From Monoplex corrugatus (lineage: Eukaryota > Mollusca > Gastropoda > Littorinimorpha > Ranellidae): DNA of 64,000 nucleotides. Made by a program: the position numbers and the translations under genes. The stretch covers positions 67,443,237 to 67,507,236 of the forward strand of contig CM060312.1 of NCBI GenBank assembly GCA_030674185.1, read 5' to 3'. This document shows, in pieces, positions 48,170 through 60,748 of the stretch (positions within the stretch are counted from its first letter, which is position 1; each line of letters begins with the position of its first letter). The notes beneath the pieces were generated by a model. It was not told the DNA's origin, did no database searches, and was given only the letters and a program-made list of their open reading frames with translations.

Positions 48170-48362
48170 TTAACCCTTTGACTCCCACACCCTGTCCACC
48201 AGCATCTTGCATTGCCAACCATGCTAGCAAAGCAAAAACTTAACCCTTCGATTCCCACACCTTTCCACCAGCATCCTGCAGGAAGCTGGTGGAAAGGGTA
48301 AGGAAAATCAAAGGGTTAAGTTTTTGCAGTTGGTGGATAGGTTGCGGGAGTCAAAGGGTTAA
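48170..48362 (+). mobile_element. TTAA-bounded nested palindromic MITE, copy 11
   Basis: A full-length 193-base copy with TTAACCCTTTGACTCCCAC at left, CATGCTAGCAAAGC, an inner palindrome itself bounded by TTAA, and GTCAAAGGGTTAA at right. Confidence 0.92.
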
Positions 48363-48534
48363 GAACTTGCTAGTGTGCGGGGTTGATGTGTGGGCATATA
48401 GCTTGTGCCATGAACATTTTGGATCTTTTGTCATCATCTTTTACATAGATACTCATGCCATTACAATGTAGCCAAGATTGTTGCAATGGCCCACTGAAAC
48501 AAATACTTGTATAAGATACAAAACTAAGTAGGAC

Positions 48535-48790
48535 CTCAGGACCTGGCCAGCTCGTGGGTTATGGGTTTATGTGCTAGGCTTAAGGCTCGTGCTATGATCG
48601 TTTTAGATCTTCTCCATCACATGGCACATGTGGCATCAATGCATATGGAATTCATTCCGAGCACGGAGACGCCATCTTTAGAAACTAAGATTGAAACTTA
48701 TCATCTGGTATTTGAATCTGTAGTGCATATGTGATTTATTCCAGGCACAAAACACTGTCCTGAGAAAACTGAAACTGAAATAAAGAAACA
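48535..48790 (+). mobile_element. SINE (family S2)
   Basis: ACCTGGCCAGCTCGTGGG, then GGCTTAAGGCTCGTGC, AATGCATATGGAATTCATTC and GAGCACGGAGACGCCATC. An inverted relative is at 50225-50375. The end AAACTGAAACTGAAA matches tails common in gastropod SINEs. Confidence 0.65.
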
Positions 48791-50224
48791 CATAACACAA
48801 ACCATGAAGAAACTGAATAACAGTCACAAAGAAACAGGTATGCTTGCAACAAAAATGTAGATATGTTAATAGCACACACTTACAACAAAGAAATAGAAAA
48901 CAAAAACACACAAAGATATATTAATAGCACACCTTAAACAAAGAAATAAAAACCAAAAAACACACAAAAGTGATTTGTGGTTAACAATACTTTTTATTAA
49001 ATTTCTTCACTGCATAGAATACGCAGGTTACCACCGTCAATTTTTGTGTGTGATTCTTTGTACATTTTTTTCCACATATCTGTATCTTTACCATGAACAA
49101 AATCCATCTTGATCCATGTTTGAAAGACAATCTGTAAACCTTACTTCAGTGGTGTGACAACCAAACAACAACAAAAACCATCAAGATAACTATTGTGTTT
49201 GAGATGGAGTCGAGTCTATGCATTATAACATGTGCACGAAATGGTACACTTTAACTGGAAGTGATGTCAGGATACAGTGGAATCACTCTCAGTGGATAAT
49301 GGAAAACTGAAAACTACATGTTTGTGATAACAGATAGTAAGTGGATTTTACACTTCAGTCAACTGGCATTGGCTTTCTATGTAGTATACTGAAGCCCTGA
49401 CAGATTGAGGACGCAGTGACCATATTTATCTAATATAAACTAAGTTGTTCAAATATTTTGATAGCTGTTCAAATATTTTGATATCTATTCAAATCTTTTG
49501 ATAAAGTATATGGTTCACTCTAGGAATAAATCTTTTCAAGAGAAGTGAGAATTATTGTATTCTTACTAGTTTTCATCATTGACAGTTTGTTCTACCATAC
49601 ACCACATCTTTTGAGAAAGAAAAGGCTGTGAATTGATAACTCTTCCAAAGTTATCAGGTTTTCTTCATAATCAAACTATTAGGGTAGATTCTGTTAGGGT
49701 AGATTCCACTGTATAAACAACACATTTTGATTATAACACCCAAGTTTGACAAAACAATGATCATTTACATCCCTCTTGCTCCACTCCCCTTTTTTCACAT
49801 GTAAACCAGTTATTCATGATGAAAACATGACGATCAGACCAAACCAACAATCTCCTTTTTACAGTATGTTCTGACACTGCGACCTTTGGAAGTCATCAGT
49901 TTCATTCAGTGTAACAAGATGGTGTCTTTTTAGCAGGTTAAACATTGGAATCTTTTAATAATTGAGAGGAAACTTATCCCTGGTTCTGATATTTATAGAC
50001 TGAATGAAAATGGTGGTTTATACTTAGGATCTCTTTATTTCATTTGTTGTGTCGTTTGTGTATGCGGTACATGTGAACACTGGCTTGCGCTTTGTTAAAG
50101 AATCTCATGATATGAATAGGCTGAAGACAGTCCATATCTAAAAACTGTTTGAAAGTTATAAGGAAGCACTGAGCATTCAGAATTAAAGATCAGCTGAATA
50201 CGAAAATGCAGTAAAAAGCTTGCT
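48791..50224. other. No gene recognised; repeat-poor AT-rich DNA
   Basis: Low in simple repeats compared with the rest of the window. It could be part of a long 3' UTR or intergenic DNA. I see no codable exon with splice sites. Confidence 0.4.
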
Positions 50225-50375
50225 TTCTTTCAGTTTCAGTTTCTCAAGATGATGACTCCATGCTCCGAACGAATTCCATATGCACTAATGTCACAGGTTC
50301 ATCTGTATTGTGATCATGGCACAAGCCTTAAGCCTGCACATAAACCCATGAGCTTGCCAGGTCCTGAGGCCCTAC
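50225..50375 (-). mobile_element. SINE (family S2), minus strand
   Basis: Plus-strand TTTCAGTTTCAGTTTCTCAAG is the inverted tail. It is followed by GAATTCCATATGCACTAATG and CTTAAGCCTGCACATAAAC, the inverse of the copy at 48535. Confidence 0.65.
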
Positions 50376-51340
50376 CTAGCTATGTTTTACCTAGTCTATA
50401 TTTTATACTGGTATTTCATAGCGTATCACTGGAATAATCTTGTCTCTTTCTTACTGCAGCAGGGAAACACAACTGACTAAACACATGTTCTGAAAGCAAA
50501 CTCAGACCATGATTAATATCCCACTGCAGGAACACGAAGACATAAATCCAGAGGCTTTGGAAATTGGATACAAAATGCTCCTTATCTTCTGATAGTCACT
50601 CACAGCTACCATGACTCACAATGTGCAAGCAAACCAGTGTTTGTGCATACCAGTGACACTTGCAGTATGTTATGACAATCAAACACTTGTTGAAAGTGAA
50701 ATAGATTCTGAAAGGTTTATATTTTTGTTCTTTGATTTGATAACATGGTTATTATCTATAAACAGCCAACTTTTGATTCAAAACATTTTCATATTTTAAA
50801 AAAAAATCTTTTTCATCTTTAACCAAATCATGCATACTTAACAGTATAGGCCTACATCTCAAGACTTCCAACAAGGTGGACTTTTGGTTTAAATTTTATA
50901 AATATGCATGTATAAAATGCCAAACATCCTTGTCACATGTCACTGACAAGCACAAAACACCTCTCCTCTAGTTGATAGACAATAATGAAAAACAACAAGA
51001 ACAACAACAACATATCTTCAAATCATTAAAACAATCATTGTAAGGTTTACAGTGATAATGTCTTCACAGCCACAAGAAAATGCACCATTCAAATATGAAA
51101 CTAAAGCTGATGTGTATTTCTCAATCCCCAAACATTAAAATCATTCTGAACACACATGGTGACTGGCACAGATGTGATGTTTGCAAATGCAGACACAAAT
51201 ACAACTGAAAGAACAAAAGAAGTAAAAAGTATTGGTTTAAATGAAACGGTATAATGATCTGCACAAAATGCTGCTTTTGTTTTGTTTTTAATGTATTTGG
51301 TGACACAGCAAATACTGATACTGAACCCACCCCCCCCCCC

Positions 51341-51375
<35 letters not shown>

Positions 51376-52500
51376 CACCCCTGATTTATTTCAAAATAGA
51401 AACTGTGATCAACGCAGTCAAAATTTTTAGGAATCATTTGTTCAAACAGAAACTGTGTTATGTCAGAATGAAAAATGGCCACACTGAAATTAATAAATTT
51501 TGTGTGTTTGTGGGGTGTGTGTGTGTGTGTTGTGTGTGTGGTGTGTGTTCGACATAAATTCGGTGGGATTACCCCTCTTTGCTTTTTCGTTTCTTTGTTC
51601 TACTGTTTTGCTTTGTTTAACATCTTATTTTCTTGTCATTCGTCATTGGTGAATGTGTTTGTGTGTGTGTGTAGATGATAGTCTCAGGATCAGTTTTGAT
51701 CTGTTTTGTCCGACTGACAATTTTTTTTTAACCTAGAAATGATGTAAAGACAAGTTAGATGTTATTACCTGGTAAACAGTTAGTATTTACGTGTCGAATC
51801 CTACCTGCATATTCTTGACTTTTTCTTCTTCCAGATTTCTGTCATTTTCTGCTCCAATCTGGGGAATTATTTACCAACAACTTTTCAATTTAGCTTAATT
51901 TGCAAGATCATTGCTTATCACCTATTTTTCTAATGACAGACACTTGCCACAAAATTAAATTGAAGCAAGCTGAATGACACGGAACATTATTACACTCTGT
52001 GGGCTTAGAAGCTGTGGCTTAGCAAGGCAATCATATCATATACTAACACTCCTAGTTGCCAATCTCTCTAAGTGTAGGTCTTTGGTATGTGCAAGCATGT
52101 ATGTGTAGAGAGTAAGTCTCTTCTTTCTCCTCTCACTCTTTTCTTTTCTCCTCAGTGTGTTTGCATTTTTCATTTCCAGTCCAATATAATAAAACAGAAT
52201 CTTTTGGCGAATGAGTTTTCAACACAACCCATATGATAATCACTTGACAATCGAGATAATCAATATTCTTGCATACAGTATACTTGATTCTCCAAAATAT
52301 ACACAATACCACAGTAATGCCCCAGTAATTACAAAAGTGTTTATTTATAAGATGTGTGCAGGCAGGGGCTGTATACACACATCGTTACATAATTTTTCTA
52401 ACTACTTGTGTGTGGCAACCGCTCGTGTATGTATGTTTATAACCATCAGTCCATGTGTATGAATGGTTTGATCTTGTTAGTACGTGTTCATTTGTGCACA
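50376..52500. other. No gene recognised
   Basis: AT-rich DNA with a C10-A32 double homopolymer at 51332-51373 and a short TG tract at 51515-51550. Confidence 0.45.
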
Positions 52501-52504
52501 TATA

Positions 52505-52550
52505 GTGTGTGTGTGTGTGTGTTTTGTGTGTGTGTGTGTGTGTGTGAGTG
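52505..52550. repeat. Short (TG)n tract
   Basis: About 45 bases of TG with one TTTTG interruption. Confidence 0.9.
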
Positions 52551-52617
52551 TGAGTGAGATATCAGTGCTTCTGTATGTATCAACACTGTGTCCTGTAAAT
52601 TTTATACATTATTCGCA

Positions 52618-52989
52618 ATGAGTCCAGACAAATTTGGAGCACAGTGTTCTTCACGATTTATCATTACTTTTCACTTTAAAAACAATATGGCAAACAAAAT
52701 TGGTCCCACTGACTCTGTTCCAAAGATTTATTCTTCTAGATACACCAGTCATAAGGGTGCAAAGGCGAATGTGTCTGTACTACATGAAAAGGACAAACTG
52801 AACGGAAGGATAGGTAAAAGTCAATTATTTACTTCTAAAGGTATCAAGCATATCCACTGGGAAAAAGTTGCAAGCGTCACAGTAAGGACCATCCAGTATT
52901 GCTCACTTGAACAGTGTAATTTTAAAACAAAAAAACCTCTTGTCATAACAACACTGGGAAAGGCTAGCCCCAACTTGGCAATGGGGTGA
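52618..52989 (+). other. Unassigned open reading frame, 123 codons
   Basis: From an ATG at 52618 the frame is open to TGA at 52987. The peptide starts MSPDKFGAQCSSRFI and is rich in Lys/Ser/Thr. It has no recognised motif, no splice context and no conserved neighbour. It is one of the longer non-repetitive open frames in this half but may be chance. Confidence 0.15.
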
Positions 52990-55389
52990 CCATCTCCACC
53001 AAGTGGGTCACAGGTAGCACATGACCTTCAGATATCAAGGTTAGCTGTGAAATTAGCCAAGCTTACTTGAATGGATAAGCAGTCTTGGACTGACTGGTGA
53101 TAGTTTTTATCAGGATAGGATCAGATGGTACTTGGTAAGGACACACTTAGAATAGACCCTAACTGTTCTACGATGGAGCCATGGGGTGGATCTGAGCCAC
53201 CTGCACTCACAGGCTAGATCTTTTGGCCATGAGCTGAGGGCAGGGTAACCCATAAATGCAAAACCTACAGGGCTGAAGTCAGAGGTACCAGGCCTGCAGG
53301 TGCCTTCTTACAAACCACAGGACCATGCAATCTAGCGTAAAAGTTTAAACGGTTATTTACATCCAACGAGAATCGTGCTTCTCCTTCGAAGTTCCTTCAG
53401 CATGGAACAGCGTCTGGTCCTGCATCTCACCAGGATCAAGCGGAACAACAGCTATGACCCCTCTGATCACCAAGTTCCATGGCAGTTGGTAAGAACTGGA
53501 AAAATGGCCACATTCATCACCAGATGTGGCTGACCATACAGATGGCAAACAAAAGAAGTTGTACTCATACCAATACTGCTATGCATTGTGCACTGAGAAC
53601 TGTCGCTTTCCTTCCAGTTGCTGAACATTCACAAACTTTATTTGTTGAAAGACGAAAAATGGGAAGCAATGATCTTGTTGAAAATTGTGTAATGCTCCAA
53701 ATGTCTATGAACCATGACTGAAAGAACCTTGTTTTATCTGGTGGACACTAAACAGTTGATAAACCCCTAACATTCTGGTTTGTTTTGCCATGTTTTATTA
53801 CTGAACAAAAGACATCACATAAGTTACCGTAAAACCTGTGATAGGTGGGCACTCACTGGTGATGCCAAAACTGGACATTATCATGTGGACGGCCTAAGGG
53901 AGCTGAGAAATTAAGAATCAAGACCTGTGGAACCGCTTCTCCACACCAGTATTGCATTGCCGACAAAATTTATATCCATACTAGTACTGCATTGCTAACA
54001 AAATTTATAACCACACCAGTACTGCATTGCTTACAAAAGTTTTAATAATCATACAAAGATTTCAGAATGAAGTTTAAGACTGTATGATACACAAATATAC
54101 CTTGTACAAGCGAAAAATTCAGAGTTGGGAATACTGACAGTCTGGGGTATTCTGAATGCAAAATATTTAACTGTCAAATCTGGGCAGCCTTCCCAACCTA
54201 GTCATTAATTAAATGCCAACTGAAACTGAAGGTTATTTCACTAAACTCAGTTACACATAAAACTGTCCAATAATTTTAACAATGAGGTCCACTTCCTCTT
54301 ATATTTGCCCTAATTTCTCTTTTCAGGATCATATTCACTCAGTTAATAAATATTTCTTTGAGTATTTATTTAACAGTGTAACACGGTTTTATGCTTTGGT
54401 CATGGATTAAAAAACAAACGAACAAACAAGCAAACCTGAATTTGTCTGAATGATGCACTGAATTTGTTGGAAGACATAGAAGTCAGTGAGAGTTGTGTCC
54501 CTTCCATAATTTATGCAAATTATGTCATGGAAGTTGTATCTTGCCATCAAATATATGATTTTCAAACTGACTTGTCAAGTAGCACACTTGTTGCAGTCGA
54601 CAGAATGTTGTATTGTTTATCTGTATACTGATGTCATGATTGGTTGCATATGTAACATGTATCATTACGTTTCTTACACTGACTTGAAATAACACTTTGC
54701 ATAAAAAATCACATCTTGCATCACAATATTTTACAAGAGCTATAAGCTGGGAGAATCATGAAGAACATGGCAATATCTGTCACTTGAAATCCAAACACAA
54801 TGAAAAGCATACACACATAAGCAAAAATAACATGAAATATTATTAGTCTACTCACTGATCTGTAGTTCACAAGGAGTGAAATATCACATATCAGAATCTC
54901 TAAAAAGTTTCTTTTGCATCTTTCAGTTCTGTAAGTCAACCATATCTAAAACCTTCCCCAGTAGTCTGTGCTGATTTATGTAGTCTCTTTCTTTTTCTTT
55001 AAAGCAACAAATGAAACAATCACAGAATTGGTTGAATAAAGAATATCAGTGTTATTGCCGCCTTAACTATGAACAAAATCGAACACAGAGGAAGAAACAG
55101 TGTACAAGATGATCAAGCCATATTAGCAATGTCCCTTTTGATAGTGTCAGACACTTCATTTGTACATGAAATTTAAGGTGGCAACCCCTAGGCAAACTTA
55201 CAAAGTTGTAAGTCTTGTGAAATGAACCTATCATACATCAATTCATAAACAACTGATAAACTTTGAAGTGGCAGTTCATATACATGTAAACTTACTGATA
55301 AAATCTGAAGTGGCAGTACATATGTAAATTTAAAGGTTGCAGAGTCTTGTGAATTTGAGATAACTCCGTTCATACACTGCTGCGAAACT
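52990..55389. other. No gene recognised
   Basis: Moderately AT-rich. Three imperfect copies of an ACCAGTACTGCATTGC-type phrase occur at 53945-54040, and a duplicated ACTGATAAA phrase at 55250-55325. No exon is supported. Confidence 0.4.
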
Positions 55390-55517
55390 TTTACCCTTTA
55401 ACTCCCACACCCTATCCACCAACTGCAAAAACTGAACCCTTTGACTCCCTCACCCTTTCCACCAGCTTCCTGCTAGCAAGGATGCTGGTGGACAGGGTGC
55501 AGTAATCAAAGGGATAA
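55390..55517 (-). mobile_element. Nested palindromic MITE, copy 12, internally deleted
   Basis: The left outer arm and left half of the inner palindrome are present (ACCAGCTTCCTGC). The right half is lost, and the sequence jumps to CTAGCAAGGATGCTGGTGG and GGGATAA. This deletion of one palindrome arm is typical for hairpin-forming DNA. Confidence 0.8.
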
Positions 55518-55741
55518 AATGGCAATCTCTATGTAAACTTACAAAGTTGCAAGTCTCATGAAATGAATCTGAAATACCTCCATTCCTAAACAGCTGAAAA
55601 TCACTGGTTACTCATACACCTTATTATAAGCCATGCTCACTCAAAATTATTGACTGTCACTGCCACTTATATCCAACGTCTATGATGATCCATGATTCAC
55701 TGTATATGTTTTTATAAAGTCAGGGACTCTATTGTACCTTA

Positions 55742-55960
55742 CTAAAAACTGGCCCTTTTGCTGCCATCTTCATGTTTCCATCATTCTGGTGGTGTCAACT
55801 TGGTGTTTCACTGGTCCCTCTCCCCGACTCATCATTTCAAGACAACAGGATGTTGTGCATGCTCAGGGAGTTGCAGATCTTGCTGGCAGATTTGGGAAGA
55901 GCACACATGGAATTCTCCAAACATGATAAATCCCTTGTAAACAAACTCTAAGCTCTACCT
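55742..55960 (+). mobile_element. SINE S1 body without head
   Basis: AAAACTGGCCCTTTTGCTGCC, then CTTCATGTTTCCATCATTC (the TTAA changed to TTCA), ATTCTGGTGGTGTCAAC and GCACACATGGAATTCTCC. Confidence 0.75.
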
Positions 55961-56873
55961 CCACTCTAAACTCTGCCTTCCTAATCTTGAACAGAAAACC
56001 ACACAGATGCCAACATTAGATCTGATTCAATCTCAGTTTAGAAACACCCCCACCCCATTCCCATAAAAAAAAAAAAACATGTCTCCATGTTGCATTGATT
56101 ACCAAAAACATTTCTGATAACAAAGTTTAATAACAGTCTCAAAAAAGAAATGCCAATGACACAAAGGTTTTATCTCCAAAATACACAGAAGTTGAAAAAT
56201 TGCAAGACTGCTGCAAGTAGTGCAAGTGCTCATGAAACACTTGATGAAATATGCACCTCTATCCAGTTCACAGTCCAGTGTCTATTCCAAACTCATCCCA
56301 TGATGTACAACTAAAATCTGTTATCACATGCCCACACATCACATGGATTGGATCGTGTTGTACCCTTTTTCATTCTCCAAGTATCTGAGGAAGGGGATCC
56401 ATCCTCAAAATATTATTTTCACACATCTGACTGACTGGTCTTATTCCCAATCATAGTTTAGGTTGAAACTGATTTACATTTAAAAACATGTTGCTCAACC
56501 CTCACCCCCCATCTCATCCGCCTTTTGATTCTTGTTTTTCTGACTGTGCATACTGATGACTATTCCCTTGTGCGGAAATAACTGAAGAACAAAACAACAA
56601 CAACAACACAACAACAACACAACAACAACACCTTATTAGTTGCTGGGAACATATCAAATTTGCTATGATTAAATTATCATCAGTATAGTCCAGTATGCTC
56701 AGTGTTATATGGTTTGATGGAAACATTTCTGCTTGTCAGTCACCTCCCCTCATCTCCTTTTCCATCATGCATGTACATAAATTGTGGTGACATGTTCGTG
56801 AGCAAATTCTTGATAATGCTACTCAGCCCATCCCTTGTCCATCAGCTGTAAAGTTTGACACAGATATTGTAAC

Positions 56874-57125
56874 TAGAAAAAAAAACATGAGAAAAGAGTA
56901 TAAGAACGCATATTTAATACAACAAGACAAGACAGGCACAAATTTTCGGCCAACTGACCTTTGTTCAGCATAAGATTGTTTTGTTTGTGATCTCACGCTT
57001 GACAAAGGCCAGTTAGCCGAAAATTTGCGCCCATCTTGTCTTGTATAAAATACGCGTTCTTATTCTTTTTTCATGCTTTTTTTCTGGTTCCTGTCTGCTT
57101 GAACGCGGGCAGTCACACTTGTTTT
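56874..57125. mobile_element. Family P foldback element, two inverted arms
   Basis: The left arm has TTTTCGGCCAACTGACC. The right arm has GACAAAGGCCAGTTAGCCG and ends with GGGCAGTCACACTTGTTTT. The arms are inverted copies around about 56985. A clean example of the family as a hairpin. Confidence 0.85.
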
Positions 57126-58260
57126 GAATTACAGATATTGTAGTTTGCTAGCACTTTCCCTTCCCAATCCTCACCAAAGTATACCAAAGGGTGCTTGACG
57201 CAATTAAAGCTAGAGCCGTCCCAAACATGCAATACAAGGTCTATGATCAGTGCATACAGAAAGCCTTGAAAACAAACTCTAAGCTCTACCTCCACTTAAA
57301 CTCTGCCTTCCTAATCTTGAATAGAAAACCACACAGATGCCAACATTAGATCTGATTCAATCTCAGTTTAAACACCTCCACCCCATTCCCATAAAAAAAA
57401 TAAAAAAGAACAATGTCTCCATGTTGCATTGATTACCAAAATCCACTCTTCCTATATTGTAAAAGTCGAACATGAAACATTGTTATCTGGTATGTCTCCC
57501 AAACTCCCCTTCCTAAGAAACCCTCATTTACTCACAGGGGCAAATGTTCCTGCCACTCTCTTCACTCACTTCTTTTCTTGTCTTCTTGTAGTACTGTTGT
57601 TTTATGTTTAATGATAGGAGAGAGTTAGTGTAAAATCTCAGATAGTATCTTACCTCTTCAACTTGACTTCTGTAGAGAAACAATGACCATCCATTTCTTT
57701 TTTTACTTTCTCCCATTTTGTTTTGCTGATTGTTGATACACAACCTGAACTTTACCATATCCACTTGATTACATTTTGTAATGAATCAGTCACCTCAGTG
57801 ATTAATGTTCCATATTCCCTACTCTCTAAAACACTTCAAGATCTGATGACAAAATGCTGTATATTTTCATTGAAAACATGTACTCTGTATTCATGTTTCA
57901 CCGAAACGTACTAATGAAGAAGTTGTAATAATATATAGTGGAGGACAAGAGAGTTTTCTGAAACATACAAAGGGATGCTGACTACGAAAATTCTGTAACA
58001 GAATAACAGAACAAATTAACAAAAATAAAAAAAAGGAGAAAAAAGAAGAAGAAATCCTACACAAACCAGAATAACAGAACAAATTAAAAATGGAAAAACA
58101 AAGAGAAGAAATTCTAAACAAACCACAAACACACAAAACTTCTTGATTGTGATAGCAGATCCCAATCAGCTAAGCCCTAACAGCAAGTAGACAGACACCA
58201 ACATGGGCTGGAAGACAGTGAAAATGGAAGGCAGAAGGAGAACCACATAGCAAAGAAATA
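57126..58260. other. No gene recognised
   Basis: Contains a duplicated segment: 57255-57420 repeats 55940-56090 (CTCTAAGCTCTACCTCCACT to AATGTCTCCATGTTGCATTG), so a unique-looking 150-base block is present twice about 1.3 kb apart. No exon is supported. Confidence 0.5.
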
Positions 58261-58264
58261 ATAC

Positions 58265-58366
58265 TCAAATTATGTGAAGTTGAGCGAAGGCAGGCTTGGC
58301 ATCACAACAACAGAAGGAGACCAGGAGGAAGAGGGCAGACAGGCAGAGAAGGCAGTGACGGGCCAT
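58265..58366 (-). CDS. Candidate small secreted peptide (33 aa)
   Basis: On minus an ATG at 58366 opens a 33-codon frame: MARHCLLCLSALFLLVSF, then CCCDAKPAFAQLHII and TGA. It has the shape of a signal peptide: a basic start, a hydrophobic core and small residues near a possible cleavage site before KPAF. An acceptor-like T-tract plus CAG lies at 58488. An upstream ATG in another frame (58432) competes. No mature peptide exon is seen. The stretch could equally be the start of a spliced precursor or chance. Confidence 0.25.
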   Translation of the reverse strand: MARHCLLCLSALFLLVSFCCCDAKPAFAQLHII

Positions 58367-58607
58367 GACGTGCGAGGAGAAGCAGCAGTCGGGTCAATAA
58401 GTTAAAATGATGCCACAGAGACTGCATGTTGCGCTGCTGTATGTATTGACAATGACTTGAGATCACTTCCACACCACCAGATGTAGTCTGAAAAAACAAG
58501 ACGAAGAACAATCACCAAAGTACTGAAAGCCATAACACAGAGCTAGTCAACAATCAACAGAGACGCAGGATTAAAAATTCTTACCACTTCTAGACAATTG
58601 TTATTTG

Positions 58608-58665
58608 TGTTTAAAGCCCAGCTGACTGTGTAGAGCCATACCAGGGCTATAACCGCTTCAAAACA
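58608..58665 (-). repeat. S3 short repeat copy, minus strand
   Basis: TTTAAAGCCCAGCTGACTG and CCAGGGCTATAACC are the inverse of the copies at 33543 and 42018. Confidence 0.6.
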
Positions 58666-58939
58666 CAAAAACTTAAACAGGAAAAAAAAAAAAAGAAAAG
58701 AAAATAAGTACACATATCAATGCATTCGCGCAGATAATCTAAGGACATGCCCCTGGTGTTGACCACTCCGTCCAATTTATCGCACAGGGGATTTAAAAAA
58801 CATACCTGAATACAAATTTAAGCATACCTAAGGACACTAAAACATATATAAAAACGGGCATAAATGACCTAAATTGCTTCCACATATCTCACCTCCCTAA
58901 AGCCAAAATACACTTAATACATGTACCCAATTATCAATC

Positions 58940-59330
58940 CTAAGAAAAAGTATGTAAGACTTTATCGAACACATACAGGTGAATGGACAAGCAAGGCAGA
59001 AAACGACAGGAAGGACTGACAGAAAGCAAAGGAACAAGGCAGAAACAGATGAGAGTGATAGAAAAGAGGAAATTTCTAGCACAGAATTTCCAGAAGGTGG
59101 GGATACTATTTGTACTGAAAGAGCCCCCAACAGTCCCATGGGGGAAGCTTACAGACAAGAACCCTACCAACGGGACTGTCAAGTGAATAAGACATCAGAC
59201 TTCCAACTGGAGGATTTGGGTTCAATTCTGCCTGGGTGCTTTCCACCTGGTGGGTTAAGGGTGAAGATTTTCCCCAGGTCAACATGCGAGTAGAACTGTT
59301 AGTGCCTCAATCCCCTTCATGCATATTCAC
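58940..59330 (+). mobile_element. Dispersed repeat (family Q), single-unit version
   Basis: AAAAAGTATGTAAGACTTTAT, GTGAATGGACAAGCAAGGC and GGAAATTTCTAGCACAG match 29040-29190. It then has one TATTTGTACTGAAAGAGCCC unit. A tRNA-like segment with B box GGTTCAATTCTGCC follows at 59215-59235. Confidence 0.75.
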
Positions 59331-59516
59331 ACATATGATGTCAAATATGCACATTACGTACCCTGTAAGTAGTGTGTCTAGTGGCTTATGGAAACATGAA
59401 AACAACCAGGATGTATCCACACTAAGACAGAGTATACAGACTATGCAGCAAAATACTGCCTGCACAGTGCGGGCCAAACCATGTGCATATATGCATTAAA
59501 AAATCAGAATACTTAA

Positions 59517-59623
<107 letters not shown>

Positions 59624-59948
59624 CAATACCTGTCAAAGGCAGCTGACAGGACCAAAGCCAGACGCACATTAAGCCCTTTAAGTTGACCCCAGAAAGGTTA
59701 AAAGTTCACCACCAAGAACAATTACAACAGATTCCTTACACGTGCGCATGGAAAAGTGAACATGTAGAGACTGGCACACGACCAGATTCATAAAAAATCT
59801 TTTTTAAGAAGTGATCTGCATATTTACTAAACAAATATGCAACAGGTAAGGTAGCTAACACACAAGTACCCTCCCTCTTATTATGTAATCAGCTTATAAC
59901 TCATTCCATCAGAACTCACCTTGGGGTGTGGACTCCAGTATAAATAAA

Positions 59949-60090
59949 TTAATGATGATGCTTGCGCTTCCAACAGTCTGGGTGCTGCTGTTTCTGCAGT
60001 TCAGCTTTCACCTTGGCCTCATTCTGAAGTTGCTTCTTTTCCGACTCACTGAGCCGGCGCCACTCTTTGCTCAACATGCTGCTGATGTCT
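59949..60090 (-). CDS. Gene 2 last exon: second half of an HMG box and stop
   Basis: On minus, acceptor CTCATCTTCAG opens an exon that completes an Arg codon. It reads DISSMLSKEWRRLSESEKKQ, then LQNEAKVKAELQKQQ, HPDCWKRKHHH and TAA. This matches helix 2 and helix 3 of SOX-type HMG boxes (xEISxxLGxEWKxLSExEK ... EAxxLxxxHxxxHPDYKYRP). The family's Tyr after HPD is Cys here and the KYRPRRK tail is replaced by WKRKHHH. The protein ends right after the box, unlike most SOX proteins. Confidence 0.85.
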
Positions 60091-60748
60091 CTGAAGATGA
60101 GCAAGCATGAGTATAAACTGTTATCTTCTCACATTTTATACACATTGCGAGCAATGTCATAAATATGTCATAAGTATAAGTTGATGCACCCACGACCAAA
60201 CACTGAAAGAAACAGTCAGCAATAGGAACTGATCACGTATACACAACTACCATCAAAAACACCAAAATGAAGGAGCTGTTCAAAATTCTTCTGTAAGAAA
60301 TACATATTGCTATTCTGGATTATCTGATAGACATTGACTGGGAAAGACCCACGGGATATCACTGACCAAAATTCTGGCCAAGAAGAGATTCAAGCTAACT
60401 AGGATAGCACATGTTTGAAACAGTAATTGTGCATGAAGCTAAACTGAAATGTATGTCTCCTATGAGACACTGGTACATCCAATATTACATACCTGATACT
60501 GAATTTACAAGTTTATTTCCGGTCTCAACTAAATACAAGTAAAAGATTGCTAAGTACTGAGGACACCATGGATAAATGTAACTTGTCCATACTTTTAATA
60601 AATAAACATTTTTAAAGAAAAGGGAGAACATTTCTGTGAATGAGTAAAAAAAAAAAAAAAAGTTATTAAAAAAAAGACAAAAAAAAGACACCTTTCTCCC
60701 TTAACTTTGGTACACAAAATTAACATTCCTTCTACTTCAGAACATTAC

